From contig CM034401.1 of NCBI GenBank assembly GCA_019925095.2, positions 9,273,838 to 9,337,837 on the forward strand: a stretch of 64,000 nucleotides of DNA. The letters are read 5' to 3'. Each line of letters begins with the position of its first letter. Position 1 is the first letter of the stretch. This document shows positions 21,925-32,049 of the stretch, piece by piece. A program made the position numbers and the translations under genes. The stretch comes from Dendrolimus kikuchii (lineage: Eukaryota; Arthropoda; Insecta; Lepidoptera; Lasiocampidae). Under the pieces are notes generated by a model. That model ran no database searches and was not told where the DNA came from. It saw only the letters and a program-made list of their open reading frames with translations.

Positions 21925-22215
21925 GAAATTTATTTTATTTGATTTTCCAAAACACATGCTATCAGCCCACCTGTTAGAAAGTGGTTACTGTCGCCTGAAT
22001 GAATATTTGCAGCTCCACCTACAACAGCAACATTCTTATCACTTCAAAAGAGTTTTGCCTTAATAAAAAACCTTATGTCGCAGCACTCTGAAAAATCCTT
22101 CTCCTGGGAGCTCATTCCAATCCCTTAAGCTGCGCAAGAGAAACGTTCGTACATAAATCTTGTACTTCAAGGAACTAGGGATAAACGCCCAGTCGATGGG
22201 GAGCATTGCGGTAAT
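21925..22215 (-). mobile_element. Retroposon family A, diverged subfamily
   Basis: Plus-strand landmarks are ATCAGCCCACCTGTTAGAAA, GTGGTTACTGTCGCCTGAA and ATATTTGCAGCTCC, followed by CTCCTGGGAGCTCATTCCAA, GCAAGAGAAACGTTC and AACGCCCAGTCGATGG. The second half matches 23840-24140 and not the 19050/26640 subfamily, so at least two subfamilies share the tail region. Confidence 0.65.
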
Positions 22216-22369
22216 AGAAGAAACAACTGTTATAATTATTTGTCATACTAAACATTTATACTTTCTTAATAACTGATTACAAAGTGAAAACTCAAATGCA
22301 AAGAATAAAACAAAACAACAAAATAAAAATATACACATAAAAAATGTTAAACAATTAGGCGACCGATTA

Positions 22370-22665
22370 CGCAGGTATAATGTTTTGAATACGGCATATT
22401 GTTGCTATTATTTTTACACTAATTGAATTGATGAGCAATATAATATATCATGAATTTATAGCTTTGTTACCCCTGCTATACAAAGTGCTCGTTAGAGAGA
22501 TGTCGGCAATGCGCCCGCCCCAATATTTTATTTCTATTGCAACGCGTATTATCCGCCTGTCAATGTTATCGGCGATCGACTCGCAGCTTCTTACAAAATT
22601 GCTCCGATTCCCTAAGTTTTCCGCGCCAACTATTGTTTCTTTAGCGCTAAAATAAAATATCCAAA
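22370..22665. other. Unique block, possible regulatory DNA
   Basis: This less AT-rich unique sequence includes CAATATTTTATTTCTATTGC, GCGTATTATCCGCCTGTC and ATCGGCGATCGACTCGCAGC. A 75-codon frame at 22428-22655 has no known motif. No repeat was recognised. Confidence 0.25.
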
Positions 22666-22844
22666 CAAATGTGAAAATACAAATATAAATTGACTGTGCT
22701 TAGATGGTTGTACATTTGTTGTTCCTCCTGAGCCCATAGAGGCTTAGGAAATAAATGAGTGTCCTAAAGCTTTATATATTCGTGAACAAATTTTCATTTA
22801 TAATAAAATAATACAGTAAAATATAGACCTGCAGACTATATACT

Positions 22845-23655
22845 ATATAGCTCCTAGACTACGTAAACTTATTTACATTGAGGTCTCTTGCATACAAAAA
22901 AACAATTAAAATGGTTCAGTTTGCTTTATATCAGAGCCTTATTGAATATGGCATTATCTGTTGGGGAGGTGCGGCTAAAAGTCACATGATATTAGTAAAA
23001 AGGACTCGGCGAGCTATTCTTAAAGTAAGCGCTGGGCTTCCATATCGCTTTGCAACAAAAATCTCTATAAAAACTGGGATTTATTAACCTGTTAGACATT
23101 TTAATTTTGCAATCAGTCCTTAAAAAGCATTCCGAGCTTTTATTCTATTCTGATGTCATTATTAACAAACGTAGGAAAGACACAGTTTGCATTTTAACTA
23201 CCTGTCATTTATCTCTTGTTCAAAGATTTTATTATTTTCTAGGCGTGTATCTTTACAACAATATAAATCGTACTCGGTCTATATACCCCCTATTAAAAGA
23301 TACTTGCAAAAAAATACTGACTAAATGGTTAAAATCACTCAATTATGATGAAACGGAAAATTTGCTGCGGTAAAAAAAATTTGTAAGTCTATTTATACAT
23401 GTCTTATCTTGATTAGAATTATTACATACACATACATGTATGCACGCACGCAAACTCCCACAGACGGACACACATACATACAAACATACTTCACGTTTTC
23501 TTATAATTAGTATGTAGGTTGTTTTTCGCCATGGAATATAGCACTGGTGACCTGTAATACAGATCTGCAAAGATGTACAATGGGCACCAGTCTCACACAC
23601 CAGTTCCTGTATCACTTGTAAATTGTTGTTTGAGAAAATAAATATATTTTCTACA
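22845..23655 (+). pseudogene. LINE pol C-terminus and 3' UTR (jockey/CR1-like), decayed
   Basis: The first frame reads LRSLAYKKTIKMVQFALYQS, LIEYGIICWGGAAKSHM and RTRRAILKVSAGLPYR, the thumb-side end of a non-LTR reverse transcriptase where LYQSL..YGI..WGG is diagnostic. After a frame break near 23087 the second frame ends with LYNNINRTRSIYPLL and LTKWLKSLNYDETENLL. The 3' UTR follows, with CACCAGTTCCTGTATCACTT and AATAAATATATTTTC. The catalytic RT core is missing. It is a transposon relic, not a host gene. Confidence 0.75.
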
Positions 23656-23839
23656 CCATATACCTACATTGAATACAGTATAATATTATACAAACTAATT
23701 ACTCATAATCCAATCAATTCAATAGAAAATTATAAAACCAAAACAAAAAATTGAATTACAGTAAAATGTCTCAAATTTAAATATATCTTCTTTCTGCATA
23801 AAACCAGTAAAAAACAGACAAACTCCATAAATAATATAG

Positions 23840-24140
23840 TACTTTTTTTAGCTGGGGTACAGCAGACATGCTGACGGCTTACCTGATGGCGAGCGGTTAC
23901 TGTCGCCTATGGACATTTGCAACACTAGAGATGTCATCTACGCGCTGCCGGCCTCGAAGAAATTTTTGAAAAACTCCATATTCTAGCACTGGGGGAAAAC
24001 CTCAACTGGGAGCTCATTCGAAATCCGCACTGTATGCAAGAGTAACGTTCTTGAGAAATGTTGCGTACATGAGCGAAGGGCGTCAAGGAAATTTGGATGA
24101 ACGCCCAGCCGGTGGCGTGTAACACACAGGTGTGTATACT
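23840..24140 (-). mobile_element. Retroposon family A, diverged subfamily
   Basis: The plus strand reads CAGCAGACATGCTGACGGC, GCGGTTACTGTCGCCTATGG and ACATTTGCAACACTAGAG, then CAACTGGGAGCTCATTCGAA, AGAGTAACGTTCTTGAG and AACGCCCAGCCGGTGGCG. It shares its second half with 21925-22215. The sense direction is minus. Confidence 0.7.
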
Positions 24141-24237
24141 ACACATAACAAGCGGTTTCCAAAACGAAGCTGAATATTGGATACTTTTTATCTCGGAAAA
24201 TGGTAATATGCTTTTAAATATAACGAGTGAAACTGTA

Positions 24238-24295
24238 ATTTATTTATTTTTATTGCATGAGTTCAGCAGGTAGATAGGTTTCGGCAGCACTGGTG
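24238..24295 (-). mobile_element. Family A tail fragment
   Basis: TTTATTTTTATTGCATGAGTT followed by CAGCAGGTAGATAGG is the tail end of family A (compare 26645). Similarity stops after about 50 bases. Confidence 0.5.
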
Positions 24296-24549
24296 CCACG
24301 ATGGAACTCGTACTCGTAAATAATGCGATATTTCAAGTTTTCCATTTTGTAAACTGAGTGACGCAAAGAAAAAACCAAAAGAGGAAAAAACAAATGAATT
24401 ACGGTTTTCAAAACACAAAAGTATAAGTAAATAGGTGTACGAATTTGAAATTGGAATTCCTAACCAAAGAGGAGATATTTGAGATCAAAGTGGCCAATAC
24501 GACAAATCGCCAACTTCATATGTAAGGACCTAATATATATATTTAGTTA

Positions 24550-24890
24550 CATATTATCACGCCTGGTTCCCATCGGGGTAAACAGAGACTATGGATCTCC
24601 ACTTGTACCGATCCTGACAAACAACTTTCACTTCATCTACTTTCATTATTACCTCTTCAGCATGCACGTTTAATTGAGATGCTTTTTACCTGATCTCTCT
24701 TTAACACTTCTATCTAATATTTGATCATGGTGTGTTCGTCTCGGTCTACCGGCAACAACTCTACTATTCACAATACTGCTATACATCTGTTTTATGAATC
24801 AAATTTTATCCATTCTCTCTACAAATCCAAGCCACATTAACATTCCTGATTTCAACTCTTGTTATTACACTTTCTTTCAATCCACAACGT
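24550..24890 (-). pseudogene. RTE-like LINE pol remnant (copy 2), heavily decayed
   Basis: On the minus strand the frames read WLGFVERMDKI, a stop, FIKQMYSSIVNS, GRPRRTHHDQILD, then after a frame break VHAEEVIMKVDEVKVVC, DRYKWRSIVSVYPDGNQA and a stop. The order WLG.VERM / GRPR / W.SIVS.YP is that of the other RTE-like copies at 6412 and 42735, but the sequence is older, with several stops and a diverged C-terminus. Confidence 0.7.
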
Positions 24891-24939
24891 TATAAATAAA
24901 AAGTACAAAAAGTTAAAATGGTACAAGGAAAGAGTAAGC

Positions 24940-25030
24940 CGCAGTCAGGTGTTTGCCAAGACTCCGTACTAGGATCGAACCTGTGTTACAGTTAGCATTG
25001 GCAGCCATCCGACGCCAAGAAAGTAATTAA
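24940..25030 (-). mobile_element. Possible SINE head (B-box-like motif)
   Basis: The minus strand contains GGATGGCTGCCAATGCTAAC followed by ACACAGGTTCGATCCTAGTA; GGTTCGATCC fits a pol III B box well. The A box is poor, so this may be a worn SINE or coincidence. Confidence 0.3.
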
Positions 25031-25272
25031 AGGCTAGTTTGTTACATAAAATGAAAATGCTTATTTCTAAACTAGTAAAAAGGTAAGATTCATTCAAATA
25101 TAATATTTAAAAGGTGATGACTGAAGAATCATTTTTATTCCTTAAAATAAAGTAGTGTTCGCGGAGTATAAATCCGACATGTTGGCTAGTGAACTGTGAG
25201 AAAATTGTATATTTAAGCAAAGAGTATACGATTCACATAAAATTTTCTTAAGTTTTCGCGACTAGTTACTAA

Positions 25273-25636
25273 TACGTTTTAAGGGTTTTAAGTGCGGTAA
25301 TTTATTTGATTTTTATTATTCAGACGTTCGTCAACAGTAGCCGTGATCACGGAAGACAAAGATGTCAAGTGTCAATGAGTATTGTTAAAGTTTTATTTAG
25401 TCTACCGCCAACTTGTTCATTTTAATTATTTAGTTTTAATTTTGTTTATGGTTGGATGTATGGAGCCTAATCTAATTTACCACCGCTTTGCAACATGTTG
25501 TGGCTTGAAGAGAAAAAGCGGCGCAAGAAACTCTTCAGACAAACATGCCTAGCTCTAATAATTTTATATAATATTAAAATTAAAATGGGTGAGAAGTAAA
25601 ATAATTACCGCACTTAAAACCGTTATTAAAGCGTAG
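25273..25636 (+). mobile_element. MITE-like element with ~35-bp terminal inverted repeats (family M)
   Basis: The ends are inverted copies: TTTTAAGTGCGGTAATT at 25286-25302 pairs exactly with 25603-25619, with imperfect extension outward to CTACGCTTTAA-type ends. The interior includes GTCAAGTGTCAATGAGTATTG, GTTTATGGTTGGATG and GAAGAGAAAAAGCGGCGC. Related copies at 40555-40745 and 57645-57925 have lost one end but keep the GTTTCGGCCACTTTT box near the start. No coding frame is present. Confidence 0.65.
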
Positions 25637-25639
25637 TTT

Positions 25640-26638
25640 TATTATGTATATTAGTTGAAAACCTAAGAAAATATTATGTATCAGAATAGTTTGAAACAAC
25701 TAAGTGAAATGAAGTATAGCTTTGTCAGAAATTCCTGCATTCGCAGCACTTTTCATGTCCATGACATACCAGACAAACTGCAAGAGAGTTTATTTACTAC
25801 GTTGATAAAGCCGTGTTTTATGGAAATCGACAAATTATGTGGGGAACAAATTTCAAGCCATGCCGCTTCCTCCAGATTCTATTAAAAGGCGTAGGCCCAA
25901 AAAATAATAACTACGTCTTATAGGAAATAATAAAGATTATTCGAATTAGACGATAAAATTTAAGAAAACTAAACCCCGGCTTCGGAGTGAATGCTCTGAG
26001 CGCATCTGGGATTTAACACTAATATTGTCACAATGATGCTAAGCAACTATGCATACAGTTTAGTAAAACTGTACAGAAACATATCCTATCAATCATGATA
26101 TTTTCTATATTGTTCCTTATAATCTGTAAAATAAACTTTAAGCCCTTGTTTCAAAAATCTGAATCTTTTATGGCTTATAAAAAACGTATTTGGAATCCAA
26201 ACTAAATATTTATTCATAATTCATACAATGCAGCAAAAGGCGCTCAAACGTTTTTCAATTCAATAGTTTTTATATATTTACAATAAATCGTTTTATATAA
26301 CTAATACATATCTATTCACACAAATAACTTTATTTAAAATTTAGCACTTACACTAAATACAAATAGATAAAAATAAAATTTTAATATGACATAATCTTAA
26401 CTTGTCATTCAGCAGCGGGTTGTATGCATTTTAAAATATAACCTAGTCACAAAATATAATGGCAACTCCAAATTGCAATTAATTTAAAAGGTAATATAAA
26501 TTATATAAATTAATGTTTATTACGATTAGTTAAAAATCAATTTCCCGCAACAACAACAAATGTAATTTGTATCAAAATTATCTTCTAAAGAAAAGCAATG
26601 TATGTATTGATTGAAACAATTTTCAAATAAATATATTA
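25640..26638. other. AT-rich DNA with one weak coding-like frame
   Basis: A 69-codon plus frame at 25676-25885 (starting MYQNSLKQLSEMKYS) has fairly protein-like composition but no recognised motif, no splice support and abuts the MITE at 25273-25636, so it may belong to an old transposon. The rest, to 26638, is AT-rich DNA in which nothing was recognised. Confidence 0.35.
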
Positions 26639-26639
26639 A

Positions 26640-26965
26640 TTATCTTTTTTTTTATTGCAAGAGTTCAGCAGACAGGCTGACGGCCCACTTCATGGAAAGC
26701 GGTTACCATCGCCTATGGACAATTTGCAACACCAAAGGTGCTACAAATGCGCTGCTGCTCTCTTAAGGGAGACTGGAACCTGGTCACTGATGTCGGAACA
26801 CAACTCAAGGTTGTTATGGCGACATACTTTATTTAGACCAGGGGTGGTAGCCATCCAGTCGGGCAAATGCCCTACCACCTGGCTGTGGGTGGTTTTGTCG
26901 CCTCTTACGACAGGCCGCCCGGCCGCAGCAAATTGTATTCTTTCTCCGTTCCTGCACGGATTAAA
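26640..26965 (-). mobile_element. Retroposon family A, longest copy
   Basis: On the minus strand it begins near CGTGCAGGAACGGAGAAAG and continues with GCCGGGCGGCCTGTCGTAAG, AGGCGACAAAACCACCC, GTGGTAGGGCATTTGCCCG, CCAGGTTCCAGTCTCCCTTA and GGGCCGTCAGCCTGTCTGC, ending CTTGCAATAAAAAAAAAG. It is nearly colinear with 19050-19300 but extends further 5'. It sits immediately downstream of the donor of the minus-strand exon at 26984-27099, so it would lie in that gene's intron. Confidence 0.8.
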
Positions 26966-26983
26966 AATATCTAATGTACTTAC

Positions 26984-27099
26984 TGCAACAGAAGGGGTTT
27001 GTTAGCAAAAAGGCCTGAAGCCTTCTCCTTCGCTGCCTGGAGCCCCTGCATTGTGACGGCACCACGTTCCTCATCAAAAAATGCAAATGCCACTAACAC
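26984..27099 (-). CDS. Candidate coding exon of an unidentified minus-strand gene
   Basis: The minus strand reads ...ATTATTGCAG, then a 116-nt open segment, then GTAAGTACATT: a good acceptor and a perfect GTAAGT donor. One frame is open throughout and codes VLVAFAFFDEERGAVTM, QGLQAAKEKASGLF and ANKPLLLQ, ending in phase 2. It has balanced codons and none of the decay seen in transposon frames here. An in-frame ATG at 27049-27051 (context CACAATGC) is the likely start, giving MQGLQAAKEKASGLFANKP. The frame also continues open into the upstream exon but meets a stop there without an ATG. The protein family was not recognised. The following exon was not found within the window; the gene would continue leftwards across the family A insertion. 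Confidence 0.5.
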
Positions 27100-27100
27100 C

Positions 27101-27838
27101 TGCAATAATGACATCATATAAGATATTTGACAGCATTATGTACACAAGAGTAATTTAATATATTTTCCTTTCTTTTATTATACTTCCTTATATTATCATT
27201 GTACGAGGACTCATATTTGTAGTTTCTTTAAACGTTTACTGTAAACTATTAACCTACAGTGACATGTTAGTTTTCAGGCACAACCTTGTATAATAACTTT
27301 TAGTGCACAACATTGTACAAAATCATTTTTATTGACTCAGATCTACATGGAGATGAGAGTTTTACAATAGAAACTTTTAATAAATCACAGTAGACACATG
27401 GGTTAGCGTTACTTTGCAACCTAAATTTCAACTGTCTAATATATTAGAAAAGTAATTAATTAACGGTATATAAACCGTGGATTTATTTAAAAAAAAATTT
27501 TTTATTTATTCAAGATAAGAGGAGCTTGTTATATTTTATTTACCGTTGAGAATATACAATGATTTTTAAACAGCACCGATTGAAGAGTATTAAATACAAT
27601 AATGTATTAATAATACAACAACACTGCAGGTAATAAAAAATTAGCATAACCTCATATAGATACGTATAGATGTACGGTTATGTAACCATTGTTTCACTAG
27701 GTACCTGTATGTTATACACATGTATAGGTATACATAGCAAGTTGTCTAATCTATAAGAAATTCCATATAAAATTGATGTAAAACTATGAAATTGTAACCA
27801 AACATGAATAATTACATATTTGCAAATATAATACTTAC
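27101..27838 (-). other. Predicted intron between leader exon and coding exon
   Basis: The interval runs from GTAAGTATTATATTTG at 27838 (minus strand) to the acceptor ending TTATTGCAG at 27100. It is AT-rich, with no repeat and no frame recognised inside. Confidence 0.4.
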
Positions 27839-27960
27839 ATGATTCCTGTTCCTTGGCGTAGCAGCTCCGTCGTAGCGTCTGTCGATCGTGTAGCGCCCCG
27901 CGCGCCTCTACGACACGGTGCTACGGCTGCGCGTAGCCCCGGCACCCATTGGCCGCACCG
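27839..27960 (-). other. Candidate 5' leader exon, GC-rich
   Basis: This GC/CpG-rich segment on the minus strand ends ACAGGAATCAT followed by the donor GTAAGTA. It lies 740 bases upstream of the coding-like exon at 26984-27099. It holds a short upstream frame: ATG at 27947-27949, about 13 codons, TAG. Joining AT to the G of the next exon creates a second minimal ATG-TGT-TAG frame. Both would act as upstream ORFs if transcribed. Position, CpG density and donor fit a non-coding first exon; no transcript evidence is available. Confidence 0.4.
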
Positions 27961-28025
27961 TCTGCGGATATAGATAAACTGTAGCCAATAGAGAAATCCT
28001 GATTCCGTAGGGCGTGGTTTCCAGT
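27945..28025 (-). promoter_or_regulatory. Possible promoter with two CCAAT motifs
   Basis: CCAAT occurs on the minus strand at 27948-27952 (GCGGCCAATGGG) and on the plus strand at 27985-27989 (GTAGCCAATAG), just upstream of the GC-rich leader. There is no TATA box. The arrangement fits a broad, TATA-less promoter, but the transcription start is unknown. Confidence 0.3.
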
Positions 28026-28394
28026 TTTCAGAAAATTTTCAGATTGTCCCAAAATATGTACAGTTAGCATAAAAACCTATCAATATTGCCCCAGTATTTA
28101 TTGAACTTGCTACTAACACCCCAGGGCAGCAATCAAAAACACACTTTAAATTATCTGATAAGAAATTTCTTACACTGTGATAAATTTGTATTATGATGAA
28201 TGAAATGATTTTAATAAAATAGCAACCATATAATTATTTAAATCAAGCCAAAAGTTTTGATAAAAATTAATTGTATGTATTATTTTTATTTTCAGCTCCT
28301 AAGACGTTAAAATCATATACCTTGCAACAGTTATAGGTAACAAAATCACTAGTAATAAGGCAAGAACTTAAGTTTTTTTGGTACATTTTTTTAC

Positions 28395-28632
28395 CGTTAG
28401 AGTGCCGCAGATAGGCTAGTGATAGGGGTTCACGTGATAGAAAGTGGTTACCGTCACCTCTTTCTTTATATTTGCAACACCAAAAGTGTTACCAATGTGC
28501 TGCTAGCCTGGCAGACGGGACTGGAGGTACCAGAACACTAGCCTGACCGCTGACCACTAATACCGTAACACAACTGAAGGTTGTTACAGCGGCATAATCT
28601 CGACCAGAGATGGTAGGTGGTAAATAGGACAT
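28395..28632 (-). mobile_element. Retroposon family A copy
   Basis: Plus-strand landmarks are TGCCGCAGATAGGCTAGTGA, AAAGTGGTTACCGTCACC, TTTGCAACACCAAAAGTG, GACGGGACTGGAGGTACC and CAACTGAAGGTTGTTACAGC. It follows the 26640 copy in order with moderate divergence. The sense direction is minus. Confidence 0.65.
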
Positions 28633-28689
28633 CTTAAAACACATTTAAAATTTATAGACTTAAATTTTGTCCCTTTGTCCCTATTAGTA

Positions 28690-29858
28690 TCTACAATATT
28701 ATAAAAATCTAAATATGCCGTATTTGTATATTGAAGTTATTTAAAAAATAACTGGTTGAATACTATATAAGCGATGGAGGACACGATGCATTTTTTTAGA
28801 TTTCTTGTCTGTTTGTTCAGGATTTACATAAAAACTACTGGGCTGATTTCGATGTTGTTTTCCCTGCTGTTTAAACTCTTGGACTTACAATCTGCGGTAC
28901 TTTTTACCCCGAGAATGTCATAGAAATTTTCTTGGGAATGATTTAAAGTGGTCAAACTGAAAATCAAATCGAATATCGGAGCGATTTTTTACTGACCGAT
29001 GATAGCAAATTTTTCTGTAATAAAATGTGTGTTACTTTTAACCCGAAAATCATTTGGGAATTTTCCCGGGAGCTGCTTTAAGTTGTTTGGTTACATACAA
29101 ATTAGCTTATTCCAACACAATTTTCACTAAACCGGTAGCTTACATGCATTCTTAAATGCTTTGACACTTTGTCTCCTAGAAATCTCGCGGGAATTATCCC
29201 AGGAGTGATTCAAGTGGTTTATATGAATAAAAATTAGCTAGATAATAAAAATAAAATAAAATAATAGAATCATAACTTAAGTTATTTTACAAATGATGCT
29301 GTTTGTTATTCCGGGAATTCTACGGCGATTTTCCAAGGAATGGTTTAAAGTGGTTAGGGTGTATGAAATTGGCTAAATTCGATAGTATTTGGACTAAAAC
29401 GACAACTTACGTTCTTTTTTAAATGGCGTGGAGCATTATATCCTGAGAATCCCGGATTATTTTCTGACAATCAATCACACAATTAAAATAGCATGGAAAT
29501 TTGCCGTGTTACTCTTGTTACGGCTTAACTTGGTACTACAAAACAATTTGCATGCATGACTAATTCGACACTTTTTGTATTTCCCGGGATTGCCTAACTT
29601 CGAAACCACGTGACTTTTGGGACTTGCTTGATATGATAGTTTCTATATTTATTAGACATCTTTAGTAGAACAGTTGTAGATGTGTATGCCTATAGTAACA
29701 TTAGTTATTCCGGTTTTATAGGAATTTCCGGTGTTCATATATTTCCATACTAAAAATTTATTGCCCTGCTGGATATAGCCCTTGATTTTAAATATTCTCA
29801 AAGTAACTGTAATCTTTGTTACCTGTCCAATGCGGATGAAGGTGCACGCAAATGCTAG
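28690..29858 (+). mobile_element. Long non-autonomous Helitron, 1.17 kb
   Basis: The start TCTACAATATTATAAAAATC follows A (28689) and the end CGCAAATGCTAG (29855-29858) precedes T (29859). The left part is H1-like. The middle has four degenerate modules of the type GGGAATTTTCCCGGGAGC followed by AAGTTGTTTGG and TAGCTTATTCC. The right part (from about 29660) matches the minus-strand piece at 9331-9480 (CTGTAATCTTTGTTACCTG). It carries no coding frame. It shows how short H1 copies relate to a longer form. Confidence 0.75.
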
Positions 29859-29859
29859 T

Positions 29860-30390
29860 TATAAATATAAATGTTCTTTGCATTGTTGTTTATTTCTTTT
29901 TCACTTACACACACATTGTCATGATTTTGCAAGCAATTTGGTATATTTATATTTTTGATAACTATGAGCAAGTTAGGATCATTGTTATCTCAGAAAATAA
30001 TATTGTCCTTGTTTAATGTTAATTTGAAGTTCTTATAACCGACAATATGTGTATGGACAACAATTTTAGCGCTCCGTAGCCATTTATATACCGTGTCTAA
30101 AAATGTTTGACAATTTGACAAAATCAATAAATGAATTACCAACACAGCAATTCAAAATGAATCTTTACAATGTCTCTTAGATAAGTGTTTTTATATCATA
30201 GACAGTTTTTTTTATATTAACATAGTGTTACAACTCAGGTCCCGAGAAACACAAAATCCACCTGCATGTCTGAAACAATGCACATTTATTACCCGTCGGC
30301 ATTTGAACTAATAACATTGAAATTTTTTTATGGTCGCCTTTTTTTGTTTACTTATTGGCATATGGCCTATTGTTGTATTATAGTCATTAG
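29860..30390. other. AT-rich DNA, nothing recognised
   Basis: No gene or shared repeat was noticed. Confidence 0.45.
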
Positions 30391-30395
30391 CCAGA

Positions 30396-30728
30396 TGTTA
30401 CGGATTTAAAGTAGAAGCTGGTTCTAGGAAATTCGGTCACGCTGCCGGGCGGACATATTGCATTTGTGCAGTATAAAGCAATGGCCCGATTGAGGGAGGG
30501 ATTAGTTGAGCGAGAACCACCAGCGAAGCGAGACGTGTGTACTACAATCGGGAATCTAATAAGTGACGGACTTTGCGCGTTTTGTTGAACTACGACCTTC
30601 TGCATTACGTTTGGACTTGTTGTGTTCCTTTATATTTGTACCTGTGTTATACGTGTTTGTATAGTTCTAATAAACTGTATAGTAGTAATTCTAATGGCAT
30701 TTTAATTCGGGGTCTGCGACAGTTAACA
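30396..30728 (+). mobile_element. Possible solo LTR
   Basis: The segment starts TGTTACGG and ends GGTCTGCGACA (30721) or GTTAACA (30728), the TG..CA form of an LTR. It is GC-richer than its flanks, holds a TATA-like AGTATAAAGC near 30470 and an AATAAAC signal near 30670, in the order expected for U3-R-U5. No target duplication was found (CCAGA left, GTTAA or ATCTT right) and no second copy is in the window, so the call rests on layout only. Confidence 0.35.
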
Positions 30729-31558
30729 ATCTTATATATATTATTTACTTTGTTTTATACTCTAGTCCTAAATTTATAATATACATATTATACCTTAGGC
30801 CTAAGTGAATGCAACTTACTTAAAAGCATTAAAATTTGCACGTCGGTTAAGCAGTCGCCAAACTATGTTGAAATTTAATTCATTTTAAGATCTTTCTGTA
30901 CGGAAACAAAATTCTTATAAAAACGTCAGGTCCGTGTGTGCCTGCCTCTTTGCTCTAAAAGTACTACGTCAATATCAAATAAATTTAGAAGAAAGCCGTA
31001 TTTAATATGCTGTTTCACAATAATATATGTGGCCTGCATATCTGTAACTGAGCGATTTCTATCAGTGTCCTTAAACGTGTAGGGTATTATGTAAAGGTTT
31101 ATTTTCTATTTTAGTCGATAGATGGGGAGGTAGTTACTTTTGAATTCATAAAAATATGTGCCTTTACTTCATAAACTATGATGGGCCTTCTACTTATTTA
31201 CCAACTTTTCAATAAAAAATTAAAAATGTTATGCTTGTGTAGCCAAAAAAGTGGATGTGGATTATCTTTAAATACTTTATATTATGCATGTACTGATACG
31301 CACTTAGCTGATTGTTTCAAAGCAAAAATATCTAACAACATTGCTCATCAGAATTTCAATGAACGCATCACCGCTTCTGCTGATATCGATATAATATCAG
31401 CACAATATCGAGCCGACTTCATTTCACGGACAGAGGATCTCGCAAATGAAGTTTTCCCGGTCCAACGAGCGTAAACCAGTGCGTATCTAATACGAATGCT
31501 TAGCATGGATGTGGTGGTTTCGAAAAGTAATATTATGCAATATTAAAGAAAGATGAGT
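30729..31558. other. AT-rich DNA with an unassigned frame
   Basis: A 98-codon plus frame at 31178-31474 begins in low-complexity sequence and ends with DIISAQYRADFISRTEDLA-like residues. No motif, splice site or related copy was recognised. It also includes the small palindrome GCTGATATCGATATAATATC. A chance frame or an old transposon piece is likely. Nothing else was seen. Confidence 0.35.
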
Positions 31559-31564
31559 GGAGAA

Positions 31565-31700
31565 GGGCAGCTTTTTAATTGTGGAGCTGTACGGCCCAGC
31601 TAATGGAAAATGGTTGCCGTCGCCTATGGACTTTTGCAACACCAATGGTAAATCCATCGAGTTGACAACGCGATGTTGAAACTATGAAAAAATGGGCAAC
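31565..31700 (-). mobile_element. Retroposon family A fragment
   Basis: Plus-strand TACGGCCCAGCTAATGGAAA, TGGTTGCCGTCGCCTATGG and CTTTTGCAACACCAATGG match the family core. Similarity fades after about 31690. Confidence 0.6.
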
Positions 31701-31944
31701 TTTTTTTAAATTATTGATTATGTGTGTAAAATACTCTAGCGGTTTCGCTAGACGTTGCTTTGTCTTGAAAAATCTAGAACCCGATTCCAACGCCACCATA
31801 CTGGGTCTAATTGTGAATCTAAACCATCCCCGGATTCACTCTAACACATTTTTACATCTTGAGTTACATTATTAAAGTTTTAGTAAGGATCGCTAATGTT
31901 TTCTTGTAATAAATATAATCTATATTAATCTGAGATAATGTAGC

Positions 31945-32045
31945 ATTCTAATGGTTAAAGAATTTTTGAAATCGGCCCAGTAGTTTTTGAGTTTATTCGT
32001 TACAAAAATACAAATCTTTCCTTTTTATAATATTAGTATAGATTA
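31945..32045 (-). mobile_element. Helitron 5'-end fragment
   Basis: The plus strand reads AATCGGCCCAGTAGTTTTTG, then TTTATAATATTAGTATAGAT. This is the reverse of a TC-start terminus and equals the right end of the complete element at 59882-60067. Only the 5' end is retained. Confidence 0.55.
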
Positions 32046-32049
32046 AATT

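Noticed and set aside
25676..25885. 69-codon frame with fairly protein-like composition
   Set aside because: It abuts a MITE end and has no support beyond composition; kept only as a note.
31178..31474. 98-codon frame that might be an exon
   Set aside because: No recognised motif, no splice sites, and AT-driven N-terminal composition. Described only as unassigned.
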